Both the position numbers and the translations under genes were made by a program. From contig PIVU01000005.1 in the NCBI GenBank assembly GCA_003354025.1, positions 1-51,227 on the forward strand: a stretch of DNA of 51,227 bases, in the 5' to 3' direction. The DNA is from Nitrospirota bacterium (GTDB lineage Bacteria; Nitrospirota; Thermodesulfovibrionia; UBA6902). Under the pieces are notes generated by a model, which did no database searches, was not told the DNA's origin, and worked only from the letters and a program-made list of their open reading frames with translations. Below, piece after piece: positions 1 through 7,295 of this stretch; position 1 is the stretch's first letter, and every line of letters begins with the position of its first letter.

Positions 1-119
1 GCTAACTCCGAGAGGGACATCGAACAGACGAAAGTTCTCACTCTTCAGAACCAAGTCTTAATGAAGCACAACAAATTCATACCAACAATCACTGCAAAGC
101 TAAAAGAATTCACGGCAAG
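1..119. repeat. Terminal direct repeat, left copy
   Basis: These 119 bases are identical to the last 119 bases of the window (51109-51227). Joining the copies restores an intact reading frame of 114 codons, so the repeat lies inside a gene. This fits an assembler overlap on a circular or circularly permuted genome better than a true physical terminus, which would normally lie between genes. Unique genome length is then 51,108 bases. Confidence 0.93.
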
Positions 120-177
120 TCCCTTCTTCCAAGAACGATCAGACACTGGAAAAGGCAAGGGGGTGAAGAAGGAATGA
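1..177 (+). CDS. C-terminal part of spanin-like membrane/coiled-coil protein (starts at 50941)
   Basis: This is the 3' end of a 114-residue protein whose ATG is at 50941, read across the circle join. The part here is polar and helical and ends GKGKGVKKE before TGA at 175-177. The whole protein has one N-terminal membrane helix followed by a long helical domain, the shape of inner-membrane spanins (Rz type). The next membrane-anchored gene starts inside its last codons (ATG at 174, ATGA overlap). No sequence motif proves a lysis role; shape and context only. Confidence 0.75.
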   Translation, partial: ANSERDIEQTKVLTLQNQVLMKHNKFIPTITAKLKEFTASPFFQERSDTGKGKGVKKE

Positions 178-353
178 AGGAAACAAATTACAACTTCATT
201 ATAATAATTGAAATCATCTTAACTATTATCTGTCTATCTTGCACCATATGGATCACTGTTACTCAACATAGTATACAGAAACAGGTTGATGAAGTTACAA
301 GATTTGAAGAGAAAGTAAAGGAGATCATCAATGACTCTAATGTCACGAATTAA
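174..353 (+). CDS. Small membrane-anchored protein, possible second spanin subunit
   Basis: A 59-residue protein begins at the ATG that overlaps the preceding stop. It has a short polar start (MKETNYNF), one strong hydrophobic helix (about residues 8-30) and a charged helical tail (about 35-52). The order holin-like gene, spanin-like gene, overlapping small membrane gene resembles nested Rz/Rz1 arrangements. Outer spanins are usually lipoproteins; the cysteines at 20 and 23 do not sit in a clear lipobox, so the assignment is weak. It may instead be a second single-pass inner-membrane protein. The next gene starts inside its end (ATG at 331). Confidence 0.6.
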   Translation: MKETNYNFIIIIEIILTIICLSCTIWITVTQHSIQKQVDEVTRFEEKVKEIINDSNVTN

Positions 354-600
354 AGTAACATCCTTCCTATCTCTCTCAACTGCTGAACGACTATCTCTTG
401 TCAACAGCATACGAGATCTCAGGACATCTGCTGTTCGAGTATTCAAGAAGGAGGAAGCAGAAGCAATTGTGCTACGTGCTGAGAAGAAAGAAGCAACAAA
501 GGTACGGGCTAAGGTGAAGTCGATAGGCGAGAAGATAGATAAATTATCACCTGAGATGGTGAAGATGGTGCAGAGACAACTGAAGGGAGGAAAGATTTGA
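331..600 (+). CDS. Unknown 89-residue basic helical protein
   Basis: AAAGGAG at 316-322 lies eight bases before this ATG, which supports a start inside the preceding gene (23-base overlap). The product is basic and mostly helical, with KKEEAEAIVLRAEKKEATK in the middle (about residues 39-57) and a lysine-rich end. There are no cysteines and no membrane segment. Its place after the lysis-like genes and before small Cys-rich genes does not give a function. The stop TGA overlaps the TTG start of the next gene. Confidence 0.75.
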   Translation: MTLMSRIKVTSFLSLSTAERLSLVNSIRDLRTSAVRVFKKEEAEAIVLRAEKKEATKVRAKVKSIGEKIDKLSPEMVKMVQRQLKGGKI

Positions 601-926
601 AGCGATTAATAGAGATCGAAGATATACCGGAGAATTTGAGAGAGTATATCACGCATAACCATTCTCACAGAAACACAGCAGGTAATACTCAAACAATAAT
701 ATTTAAATATAATTTGAATGGATGTTTAATTACTTGCAACAATGCATTTGGAGTTACAAGTGGAACAGATTATTATCTAACTATAGTAAAATTTAAAGAT
801 GAAATTAATATATATTCAGGATTTGAAGCGAGAACCGGTTATCTCGGAGAACGATCACTCGAAGATTGCTTCAATGCTATCCGTATCATGATCACCAATC
901 AACAGAAAGGAGTTAGCCATGACTAA
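597..926 (+). CDS. Unknown 109-residue protein, TTG start
   Basis: The start is TTG at 597, overlapping the previous stop and preceded by GGGAGG at about 585-590. The product begins MKRLIEIEDIPENL. It has mixed alpha/beta character, two histidines and a serine near residues 19-24 (THNHSHRN), and no recognised domain. The end overlaps the next gene by eight bases, as in a translationally coupled operon. I do not recognise the family. Confidence 0.7.
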   Translation: MKRLIEIEDIPENLREYITHNHSHRNTAGNTQTIIFKYNLNGCLITCNNAFGVTSGTDYYLTIVKFKDEINIYSGFEARTGYLGERSLEDCFNAIRIMITNQQKGVSHD

Positions 927-1290
927 GAAAAAAGAAGCATCACCAACTCCAAAGAAACCACTTCCTAATCCGCAAGGAGCAAAGAAACCAACTTGCACTC
1001 ACCTTCATCTCGTCCCCTACACAACAGTTCCAGGACGTTATAATCGTGGTAGTTACATTGTTTGGCGAGATATCAAATGTTCAGATGCCCACATTCTACG
1101 AGTGGTTGAGTATTACTGTCCAGCGTGTGAAAAGGTAATCACTCCAATAATCAAATGCATTGATTGTCACATGTGCAAAAAAGATTTTGAATATGGGTCA
1201 AAAAATCCATCTAATCTCATGTGTAGAATATTAAAAATCAAAGTGACTGGAAAGAGTGTTCCGAGAAATTGTCCGAAGAAAGGAACTTGA
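919..1290 (+). CDS. Cysteine-rich small protein, likely zinc-binding
   Basis: A 123-residue protein with ATG at 919 and AGGAG ten bases upstream. The N-terminus is Pro/Lys-rich (residues 1-25). The middle has Cys/His pairs: CTHLHL near 26, CPAC near 70, then CIDCHMC near 82-88. This suggests one or two zinc knuckles or a zinc ribbon. Two related Cys-rich genes follow, so it belongs to a block of small metal-binding proteins just before the polymerase gene. Function unknown. Confidence 0.75.
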   Translation: MTKKKEASPTPKKPLPNPQGAKKPTCTHLHLVPYTTVPGRYNRGSYIVWRDIKCSDAHILRVVEYYCPACEKVITPIIKCIDCHMCKKDFEYGSKNPSNLMCRILKIKVTGKSVPRNCPKKGT

Positions 1291-1291
1291 T

Positions 1292-1678
1292 ATGAGTAAA
1301 TTCGAACATAAACAACACATGAGATTATGGGACTATCTTACAAGAACTGGGGAGGTGATGAAAGAAATTTGGCCTGAATGGATGGATATAGAAAATAAAT
1401 TTTATCGTCCAGCAAGGTGTTTTGCATGTGGTCCATCTCACAGACGAATAGAAAAAATAGAAACAATAGCAACAATTGAGAGTAAAAAATGTTCTCTTTG
1501 TCCTATTAATTGGGGAGGTTATAGAGAAGTAGCTGTAGATGCAGATGCTGTAGAAGCTTGTCCATGCGAATATGAGGATACTCTTTACATCCACTGGCTA
1601 AGAGCTAAATCACCCACAGAACGCAGTCATTATGCAGCACTCATTCGTGATATTGAATGGACAGAGAAAGGAACTTGA
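1292..1678 (+). CDS. CFACG/CPIxW family protein, copy A
   Basis: A 128-residue protein whose start at 1292 is fixed by GAAAGGAACTTGAT just upstream; the next gene has the same upstream sequence. The family signature is an N-terminal LWDYL, then WPEW, then CFACG (about 43-47), CSLCPINW (about 67-74), a third Cys pair CPC, and a C-terminal AALIRDIEW. Paralogues are at 1680, 36521 and 37106. The paired CxxC motifs suggest a structural zinc. From memory, similar proteins occur as unannotated small genes in other phages; the role is unknown. Confidence 0.85.
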   Translation: MSKFEHKQHMRLWDYLTRTGEVMKEIWPEWMDIENKFYRPARCFACGPSHRRIEKIETIATIESKKCSLCPINWGGYREVAVDADAVEACPCEYEDTLYIHWLRAKSPTERSHYAALIRDIEWTEKGT

Positions 1679-1679
1679 T

Positions 1680-2033
1680 ATGAGTAAGTATGAACAAGAA
1701 CAACACTACAAACTGTGGGATTGGCTTGCTGAAACTGGAATAGAATATAAAGCGGATTGGCCAGGTTGGAAAGATGAAAAGTATTTTTATTATCATGGTA
1801 CACATTGTTTTGCTTGTGGGAAGGATCTCTTCTTAACTTTAAGTAGTAATCAGGCAAAATGCCGTACATGTCCTATTGACTGGAAAGTTGACTTAAAATC
1901 TGATTTTGAATACATCGGCATGTGTGGACATCACGATTCCATTTATATGAAATGGATGGAGACAAAAATAAAAGCAGACAGACAAAAATATGCAGCTCTT
2001 ATTCGTGATGCAGAATGGAAGGATAGGGATTAA
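1680..2033 (+). CDS. CFACG/CPIxW family protein, copy B
   Basis: A 117-residue paralogue of the preceding gene. MSKYEQEQHYKLWDWL matches MSKFEHKQHMRLWDYL, followed by WPGW, CFACG, CRTCPIDW and a C-terminal AALIRDAEW. The shared upstream sequence and start imply a tandem duplication followed by divergence. Copy B has lost the CPC pair of copy A but has its own MCGHHD near residue 80. The stop TAA overlaps the ATG of the polymerase gene (TAATG at 2031-2035), so it may be translationally coupled to it. Confidence 0.85.
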   Translation: MSKYEQEQHYKLWDWLAETGIEYKADWPGWKDEKYFYYHGTHCFACGKDLFLTLSSNQAKCRTCPIDWKVDLKSDFEYIGMCGHHDSIYMKWMETKIKADRQKYAALIRDAEWKDRD

Positions 2034-4504
2034 TGGACATATCAATTTCAAACAGCAAACCTTTGCTCAATACCAACAAGTATCAGCCACTTGATATCCA
2101 ATGCTATCCTACCGACAATATTGAAATTGCTGACTTTGCTATCGTTGGTGAACAATCCAGTTCTCTTGAGATCAAAGCAGGTCAGCCACTTGTCAGTACT
2201 GTTGGAGCTAATTTCGATCGAATATGTGCAAATGCAAATCTACCCCGCTATTCACTCTATCTCACTAATGCATGCAAGACAAATGTCCCGGTGAGGAAAC
2301 TCTTCGATGTCAAGAAAGGAACTCGGCACCAAGACTGGTATGAGCTTCAGAGTATGTTAGTGAAGGAGTTGACTGCATTTAATGGGAAAGTTATTATTTG
2401 TATGGGAACTTTGCCTATGCTTCTCCTCCTCGACGATCCAAAGATAGATGACATCAACCTTCAGCGAGGATCAATCTATCGAGCTGATGACTACATGCAT
2501 CTTCGAGATCACCTTCCTGGAAAGTTCATTGCTCTTACTCAACATCCATCAACAACAACAATGGACAAATCCCCTCTCAATAGTTGGAACATCATCATGG
2601 ATTTCAATAAATTCAAACGTTTACGAGATGATCCCAAACTATTGGACGACACAGCCAGCTATCTCATCGAACCAAGTTACGAAGAAGTTATCACATTCCT
2701 CCAAGATGTCTTAGCTTTTACTCCAGAAACATCAGTTGATATTGAAGCCAATCCTAAATACATGACCTGTTTCGCTCTCACTTCTGGTCCATATGAAGGA
2801 ATGTCAATTCCTCTTGTAGATAACTCAGGCAACTATTGGTCAGCAAATCAAGAGACTGAAATCTTAATTCTCTTCGCCAAGATTCTCAATGCATCAAGTA
2901 TCAAGAAGATATTCCAACATGGTATGTACGATGTTATGTATCTTCTCCGAACACACAACATGACCACAGACAACTTCGCATTCGACACTCTTCTCGCACA
3001 GCATTTGATCTATCCGGATTTCCCGAAAGGACTTGACTTCCTTGTTGCTGCATATACATTCCATCCATACCACAAAGGAGCAGGGAAGAAAGCCCATGCC
3101 AGTGTGAAAAAAAATTGGCAAAGTTATTGGCTCTACAATTGCCAAGATGCTGTTTACACCCATCAGATTGCAATCGAGCTCAGAAAACAACTGGCTCAAC
3201 ACGACCAAGAAGAAGCCATGGAATATCAGATGGATCTGCACAAACCTCTCATGGAGATGGAATGGAATGGCATTGCAACAGATCCTGAAAGAATTCAACG
3301 AGAGAAACTTCGGATTAAAAGAAAATATCTTGCTCTCCAACACGGTCTGTGGAAACTTACTGGACGAGAACTTTCGATTGGAAGTAACAAACAGATGGTG
3401 GATTATTTCTACAATGAGCTTAAGATTAAACCTTATAAGAATAAGGAAGGGAATCCAACTTGTAACTCTGTTGCACTATCCAGACTGAGCCGGAAGAAGC
3501 ATAAATGCAAAGCTCCTGCCAGACTTGCATTCAAGATGAGAAAGCTGAACAAGCTCCTCACAACATACTTCATTCCCAACACGGATGCTGATCACAAGTT
3601 GAGGTGTCATCATAAAATATCAGGTACTGTAAGTGGTCGTATATCAACGACAAAGACATTCTTTGGCACTGGTACGAATCTTCAGAACCAACCGCTCAAC
3701 TTTAAGAAGTATCTCCGAGCAGATCCAGGATATTGGCTGATGGAATTTGATAAACGACAAGCTGAATCTCACATTGTTGCTGTGCTATGTCATGATCAAA
3801 ATCTTCTCGATATTATTGATAGTGGAAAGAAAGTCCACACGTACAATGCGTCAATTATTTTTGGAGTTCCGGAGAGTGAAGTCAATCCTATTCTTTATAA
3901 ACTGGGAAAGATGGTTGTTCATGCGAGAAATTATCGAATGGGAGCCACAACATGCTCAAATAATTGGGCATTGCAAGGTATATTCAAAACAATAGCTGAG
4001 ACAAAATCTCTCCTCACTTCCTATGATGTTCGTAATCCTCGACTCGGAAGATGGCAAGAAGACATAATCACTCAAGTGAAGAAGACTCGAAAACTATACA
4101 ATCTCTTCGGCAGGATGAAACAATTCCATAAACCACTCAACGATGCAGTCTTCGGTAATGCAATATCATACAAACCACAATCCACAGTAGCAGAGGATGT
4201 GAACAGGAGTGCAATCCGAGTGAGTAATGATGAGAAGCTACTACGATTTGACTTCGATCTTCTCGTAACAGTTCATGATTCAATCATTTTGCAGATCCAT
4301 AAATCCCATACGGATGAGCTTCCAGAGTTTTGTAGAATGATCAAAGCTAATATGTCACATGAGTTTAATTATCAAGGGATAAAATTTGTTATAGATATTG
4401 ATGCAAAGATTGGAGATAATTGGGACAAGAGAATGATTGAATTTGAGAGTTTTGATGATAAGACTGTGATGGATGCAGTTGAGGAGTATAATAAAAATGC
4501 ATAA
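2033..4504 (+). CDS. DNA polymerase I (family A) with N-terminal uracil-DNA-glycosylase-like domain
   Basis: The 823-residue replicative polymerase has three parts. Residues about 35-195 resemble family 4/5 uracil-DNA glycosylases (IVGEQSSS near 37, NACKTN near 79, QHPS near 170). Residues about 232-385 form the 3'-5' exonuclease, with VDIEAN (D236, E238), HGMYD (D300) and YNCQD (D372). Residues about 390-820 are the polymerase: SGRIS 534-538, NLQNQP 549-554, motif A with D573, the phage-type motif B GKMVVHARNYRMG (625-637) and motif C VHDS (D749). Exonuclease and polymerase catalytic residues are all present. Whether the glycosylase-like part is active is uncertain, because the loop after VGE is atypical. 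From memory, SPO1-like phages carry a similar fusion. Confidence 0.93.
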   Translation: MDISISNSKPLLNTNKYQPLDIQCYPTDNIEIADFAIVGEQSSSLEIKAGQPLVSTVGANFDRICANANLPRYSLYLTNACKTNVPVRKLFDVKKGTRHQDWYELQSMLVKELTAFNGKVIICMGTLPMLLLLDDPKIDDINLQRGSIYRADDYMHLRDHLPGKFIALTQHPSTTTMDKSPLNSWNIIMDFNKFKRLRDDPKLLDDTASYLIEPSYEEVITFLQDVLAFTPETSVDIEANPKYMTCFALTSGPYEGMSIPLVDNSGNYWSANQETEILILFAKILNASSIKKIFQHGMYDVMYLLRTHNMTTDNFAFDTLLAQHLIYPDFPKGLDFLVAAYTFHPYHKGAGKKAHASVKKNWQSYWLYNCQDAVYTHQIAIELRKQLAQHDQEEAMEYQMDLHKPLMEMEWNGIATDPERIQREKLRIKRKYLALQHGLWKLTGRELSIGSNKQMVDYFYNELKIKPYKNKEGNPTCNSVALSRLSRKKHKCKAPARLAFKMRKLNKLLTTYFIPNTDADHKLRCHHKISGTVSGRISTTKTFFGTGTNLQNQPLNFKKYLRADPGYWLMEFDKRQAESHIVAVLCHDQNLLDIIDSGKKVHTYNASIIFGVPESEVNPILYKLGKMVVHARNYRMGATTCSNNWALQGIFKTIAETKSLLTSYDVRNPRLGRWQEDIITQVKKTRKLYNLFGRMKQFHKPLNDAVFGNAISYKPQSTVAEDVNRSAIRVSNDEKLLRFDFDLLVTVHDSIILQIHKSHTDELPEFCRMIKANMSHEFNYQGIKFVIDIDAKIGDNWDKRMIEFESFDDKTVMDAVEEYNKNA

Positions 4505-4541
4505 TAGTAATGAAAAATAAATTGATCCAATAGGAGTAGAT

Positions 4542-5195
4542 ATGACACAAAAACTATTCGCAATAGGTGATATACACGGTCAATATAAGGCAATGATTAA
4601 ACTCATTGATCAAGCTGGAATCGATATCATAAACGACAAAGTTATTTTTCTTGGAGACTACATTGATCGGGGACCAAAGTCATTTGAAGTTATTGAATAT
4701 CTGATCAATCGACCAAAGAATGCTATATTCTTATATGGTAATCATGAAAGTATGCTTCCACAATACGGACCTATGAATAACTTTTGGATTGCCAATGGAG
4801 GAAATGCAACAATCAGTAGCTATAAATCACATGGAATAGACATCACATTCGCTATTCCACAGACACATTATGAATTCTTCGATGATCTCTACAATAATTA
4901 TTACTACACTACTAAGGATTTTATATTTGTCCATGCTGGAATCTCAATAGAAATATATAATAGGTATAATCACATTGACCGAGATGATGCTCTTTGGAGC
5001 CGAGACAACTTTATCCAAAATAAAACGCCACTCAAAGATAACAAACGAGTTGTCTACGGACACACTGTTGTGCAAACACCTCTTGTGATGGATAATAAGA
5101 TTGGAATCGACACCGGAGCTGGCTACAGAAGGGCTCTCACGTGTGTGGAGCTGACTAATCCGGAAGATCCAGTCTTCACAATGGTGGATATTTAA
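4542..5195 (+). CDS. PP2A/NinI-like metallophosphatase (serine/threonine protein phosphatase family)
   Basis: The 217-residue product has the full set of PPP-family metal and phosphate motifs in order: GDIHGQ (9-14), GDYIDRG (37-43), GNHE (65-68), VHAG (H130) and YGHT (H173). This fits a two-metal phosphoesterase of the lambda phosphatase/NinI type, acting on phosphoproteins or small phosphoesters. The length matches the family and no key residue is missing. AGGAG precedes the ATG. It sits between the polymerase and a DUF3987-like gene, so it may act on host proteins or nucleotides during replication; that role is inferred. Confidence 0.9.
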   Translation: MTQKLFAIGDIHGQYKAMIKLIDQAGIDIINDKVIFLGDYIDRGPKSFEVIEYLINRPKNAIFLYGNHESMLPQYGPMNNFWIANGGNATISSYKSHGIDITFAIPQTHYEFFDDLYNNYYYTTKDFIFVHAGISIEIYNRYNHIDRDDALWSRDNFIQNKTPLKDNKRVVYGHTVVQTPLVMDNKIGIDTGAGYRRALTCVELTNPEDPVFTMVDI

Positions 5196-5205
5196 GGAAT
5201 AGACA

Positions 5206-6456
5206 ATGACATATAAACGAAATCCAAAACGAAACTGTTCCAATTGGCTCTCATCATACATGAAGATCAACCAGAATAATGAAGCTCCTCTCCAATATCA
5301 TCTTTGGGCGGGTATCATGGCACTCAGTACTGTTATGGAACGGAGATGTTGTGTTGATGCAGGATTCAGTACTCTTTTTCCAAATTTCTATGTATTCCTT
5401 ATTGGTCCAACTGGAGGTAGAAAAACCATTTCAATGGATCTTATTCAAGACTTCTTTCATGAAATTGGTATTGAGCTTGGGGCAGATGCACTTGGAAGTT
5501 CTCAAGCTTTGTACAAAGAATTCAATGACATGTCAGCATGTTATTTTGATGAAAGTTTAAAAAAAGAAATTGAACATAAAAGCTTGTCTGTCTGGTCTGG
5601 AGAAATCCAAAACTATCTCGCATCAGCTGATGTTAAATTCATTGCTGCTCTCACGGAACTCTTTGATTGTAAAAAGATTTGGAAGTATAAATCAATGAAA
5701 CAAAAAACAATCAATGTTAACAACTGCTGGCTAACTATCATTGGAGCTATTACACCAAATCTCCTTCAAATGTGTATGAATCATCAGATGGTTGGTGGAG
5801 GATTACTTAGTCGATTTATATGTGTTGTTGCATATGGGAAAAGGAAAAAGATTGCTTTCCCCTACTCCACGGATGAAGAGAGAAAGATTGAACAAAATTT
5901 GATTAAAGACTTGGCTAACATATATAAGATGCATGGGAAATTTACAATTCATGAAGATGTCTTCGTGCCATACAAGATCTGGTATGAATCATCTGCATCA
6001 GAGTCTTGTCTGGATAACAACATCTTCGCTGGGTATGATGAGCGGAGAGCTATGTATGTATGGAAACTCTGCATGATTTTATCAATATCAGAGTCGAATG
6101 ATTTCATGATCAAACTACGTCATTACCATCTGGCACTTGAAATCCTTGAATACACGGAAGCTGAAATGCCTAATGCATTCTACGGAGTTGGCAATGGAAG
6201 ACACTCTACTCTTTTGACAGCAATCATACAACGAATTCAGCACAATCAACACATGACATGGAAAGAAATCCTTCTGGCTTTCAGTCTTGATGCATTCGCA
6301 AAAGATATTCATGAATGCTTGGACACTCTGGTTGCAACTGAACAGATTAAAATGAACCACACTCCAAGTGGAGAGGTTCGTTATGTTGTGAATACGGTGA
6401 AGCAGCATAAGAAAGAACGTATTTATTTAGATGAGTTATTAAAAGGAGAATATTGA
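5206..6456 (+). CDS. DUF3987-like P-loop protein, likely replicative helicase/primase ATPase
   Basis: A 416-residue protein resembling DUF3987-type replication ATPases: N-terminal WAGIMALSTVMERR (34-47), a P-loop GPTGGRKT (67-74), an acidic stretch YFDES, then a central region ending GGGLLSRFICVVA. In the P-loop an arginine stands where glycine is usual before Lys-Thr. The C-terminus looks helical with a possible winged-helix end. Location right after the polymerase and phosphatase suggests it is the helicase or helicase-loader of the replication set. No separate DnaB-like helicase was seen in the window. Confidence 0.65.
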   Translation: MTYKRNPKRNCSNWLSSYMKINQNNEAPLQYHLWAGIMALSTVMERRCCVDAGFSTLFPNFYVFLIGPTGGRKTISMDLIQDFFHEIGIELGADALGSSQALYKEFNDMSACYFDESLKKEIEHKSLSVWSGEIQNYLASADVKFIAALTELFDCKKIWKYKSMKQKTINVNNCWLTIIGAITPNLLQMCMNHQMVGGGLLSRFICVVAYGKRKKIAFPYSTDEERKIEQNLIKDLANIYKMHGKFTIHEDVFVPYKIWYESSASESCLDNNIFAGYDERRAMYVWKLCMILSISESNDFMIKLRHYHLALEILEYTEAEMPNAFYGVGNGRHSTLLTAIIQRIQHNQHMTWKEILLAFSLDAFAKDIHECLDTLVATEQIKMNHTPSGEVRYVVNTVKQHKKERIYLDELLKGEY

Positions 6457-6692
6457 TGAATAAGCAAATAACAGTCAATCTTGAGGATCCAATACGGACA
6501 GTTGAACAGATCAAATTACTACTCGAAGGATTAAAGAATGCCATTGTTCCGGTCACCTGCACATGGGAACATGTTGGACGTGATAAGGTGGAAGTTGCGT
6601 GTTTGAAAAGAAGATGTGTATCGGTTACTGTAACTATAAACGAGTACAAATATTGTCCCTATTGTGGGAAAGAAATATTATTTTTTAAATAG
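6456..6692 (+). CDS. Small zinc-ribbon protein
   Basis: A 78-residue protein. The likely start is ATG at 6456, sharing a base with the previous stop (TGATG), with AAAGGAG upstream. It has one CYS cluster near the middle (VACLKRRC) and a C-terminal YCPYCGKE ribbon knuckle, consistent with one zinc site. The N-terminal half (TVEQIKLLLEGLKNAI) looks like an amphipathic helix. Function unknown; probably part of the replication operon. Confidence 0.75.
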   Translation: MNKQITVNLEDPIRTVEQIKLLLEGLKNAIVPVTCTWEHVGRDKVEVACLKRRCVSVTVTINEYKYCPYCGKEILFFK

Positions 6693-6703
6693 GAGAGGAG
6701 AGA

Positions 6704-6901
6704 ATGCCAGTACCTAATTGGATATGGAATCGTGTAAATGAAAGTGTACAAATGCCATGGATGAAATGGATATTTGAAAACCAAGAACTTGCTGATGATA
6801 TTGAAATTGATGTCTTAGCAGATAGGGTCACAAGACTTCAATTAAGAATGTTATCAAAACAATCAATGAAAAAATGGAAGGAGAAACAAGATGGACTTTA
6901 A
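6704..6901 (+). CDS. Unknown 65-residue protein
   Basis: A strong AGGAGAGGAGAGA lies just before the ATG. The product is Trp-rich at the start (MPVPNWIWNRVNES, then MPWMKWIF) and then acidic to basic helical. It overlaps the next gene by 11 bases. No family recognised. Confidence 0.65.
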   Translation: MPVPNWIWNRVNESVQMPWMKWIFENQELADDIEIDVLADRVTRLQLRMLSKQSMKKWKEKQDGL

Positions 6902-7295
6902 CACTATTGTAGAAAGAAGATTGACAATAATTAGAAGAACATTAATTCACAAAGCTAAAGAGTATGCATCAGATGAGAATCGATTTCACAACTTCGATGT
7001 TGCAGCTCGGATGGACGGAATCACTCCAGAACAAGCTCTTCTTGGAATGATGCGAAAACATGAAGTAAGTGTGAGAGATTTAATCAATGATCCAAACTCA
7101 GCAACTAATGAACTCATCAACGAGAAGATAGGAGATAATATCAACTATCTAATTCTCCTTGAAGGACTTCTTCGCCAACGAATAGGGCAGAAAGAGGACG
7201 TTGAACCAGATGAAGAACATCCCCGTTGGTTACCATCAAAAACTAATAAAGAAGAATTACCTCCAAAACCAAAATGGCAAGGACCACATCATTAA
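6891..7295 (+). CDS. MazG-like/DUF1599-like small protein
   Basis: A 134-residue protein. Residues about 20-105 fit all-alpha MazG/DUF1599-type phage proteins: HKAKEYASDENRFHNF, then TPEQALLGMMRKHEVSVRDLI, then EKIGDNINYLILLEGLL. Acidic residues repeat on helices, as in nucleotide pyrophosphatases of that fold. The Pro-rich tail (about 108-134) is extra. A role in nucleotide pool control is inferred. This is the last gene of the plus-strand block; its stop overlaps the stop of the opposing virion gene. Confidence 0.6.
   Translation: MDFNTIVERRLTIIRRTLIHKAKEYASDENRFHNFDVAARMDGITPEQALLGMMRKHEVSVRDLINDPNSATNELINEKIGDNINYLILLEGLLRQRIGQKEDVEPDEEHPRWLPSKTNKEELPPKPKWQGPHH

Noticed and set aside
1-119. 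True physical terminal repeat of a T7-type genome
   Set aside because: The repeat lies inside an intact gene after joining and its length equals a common assembler k-mer (119); circular-assembly overlap is more likely, though read-end mapping was not possible.
2894-3343. Long minus-strand frame opposite the polymerase gene
   Set aside because: Antisense shadow of a clearly coding gene with full motif support.
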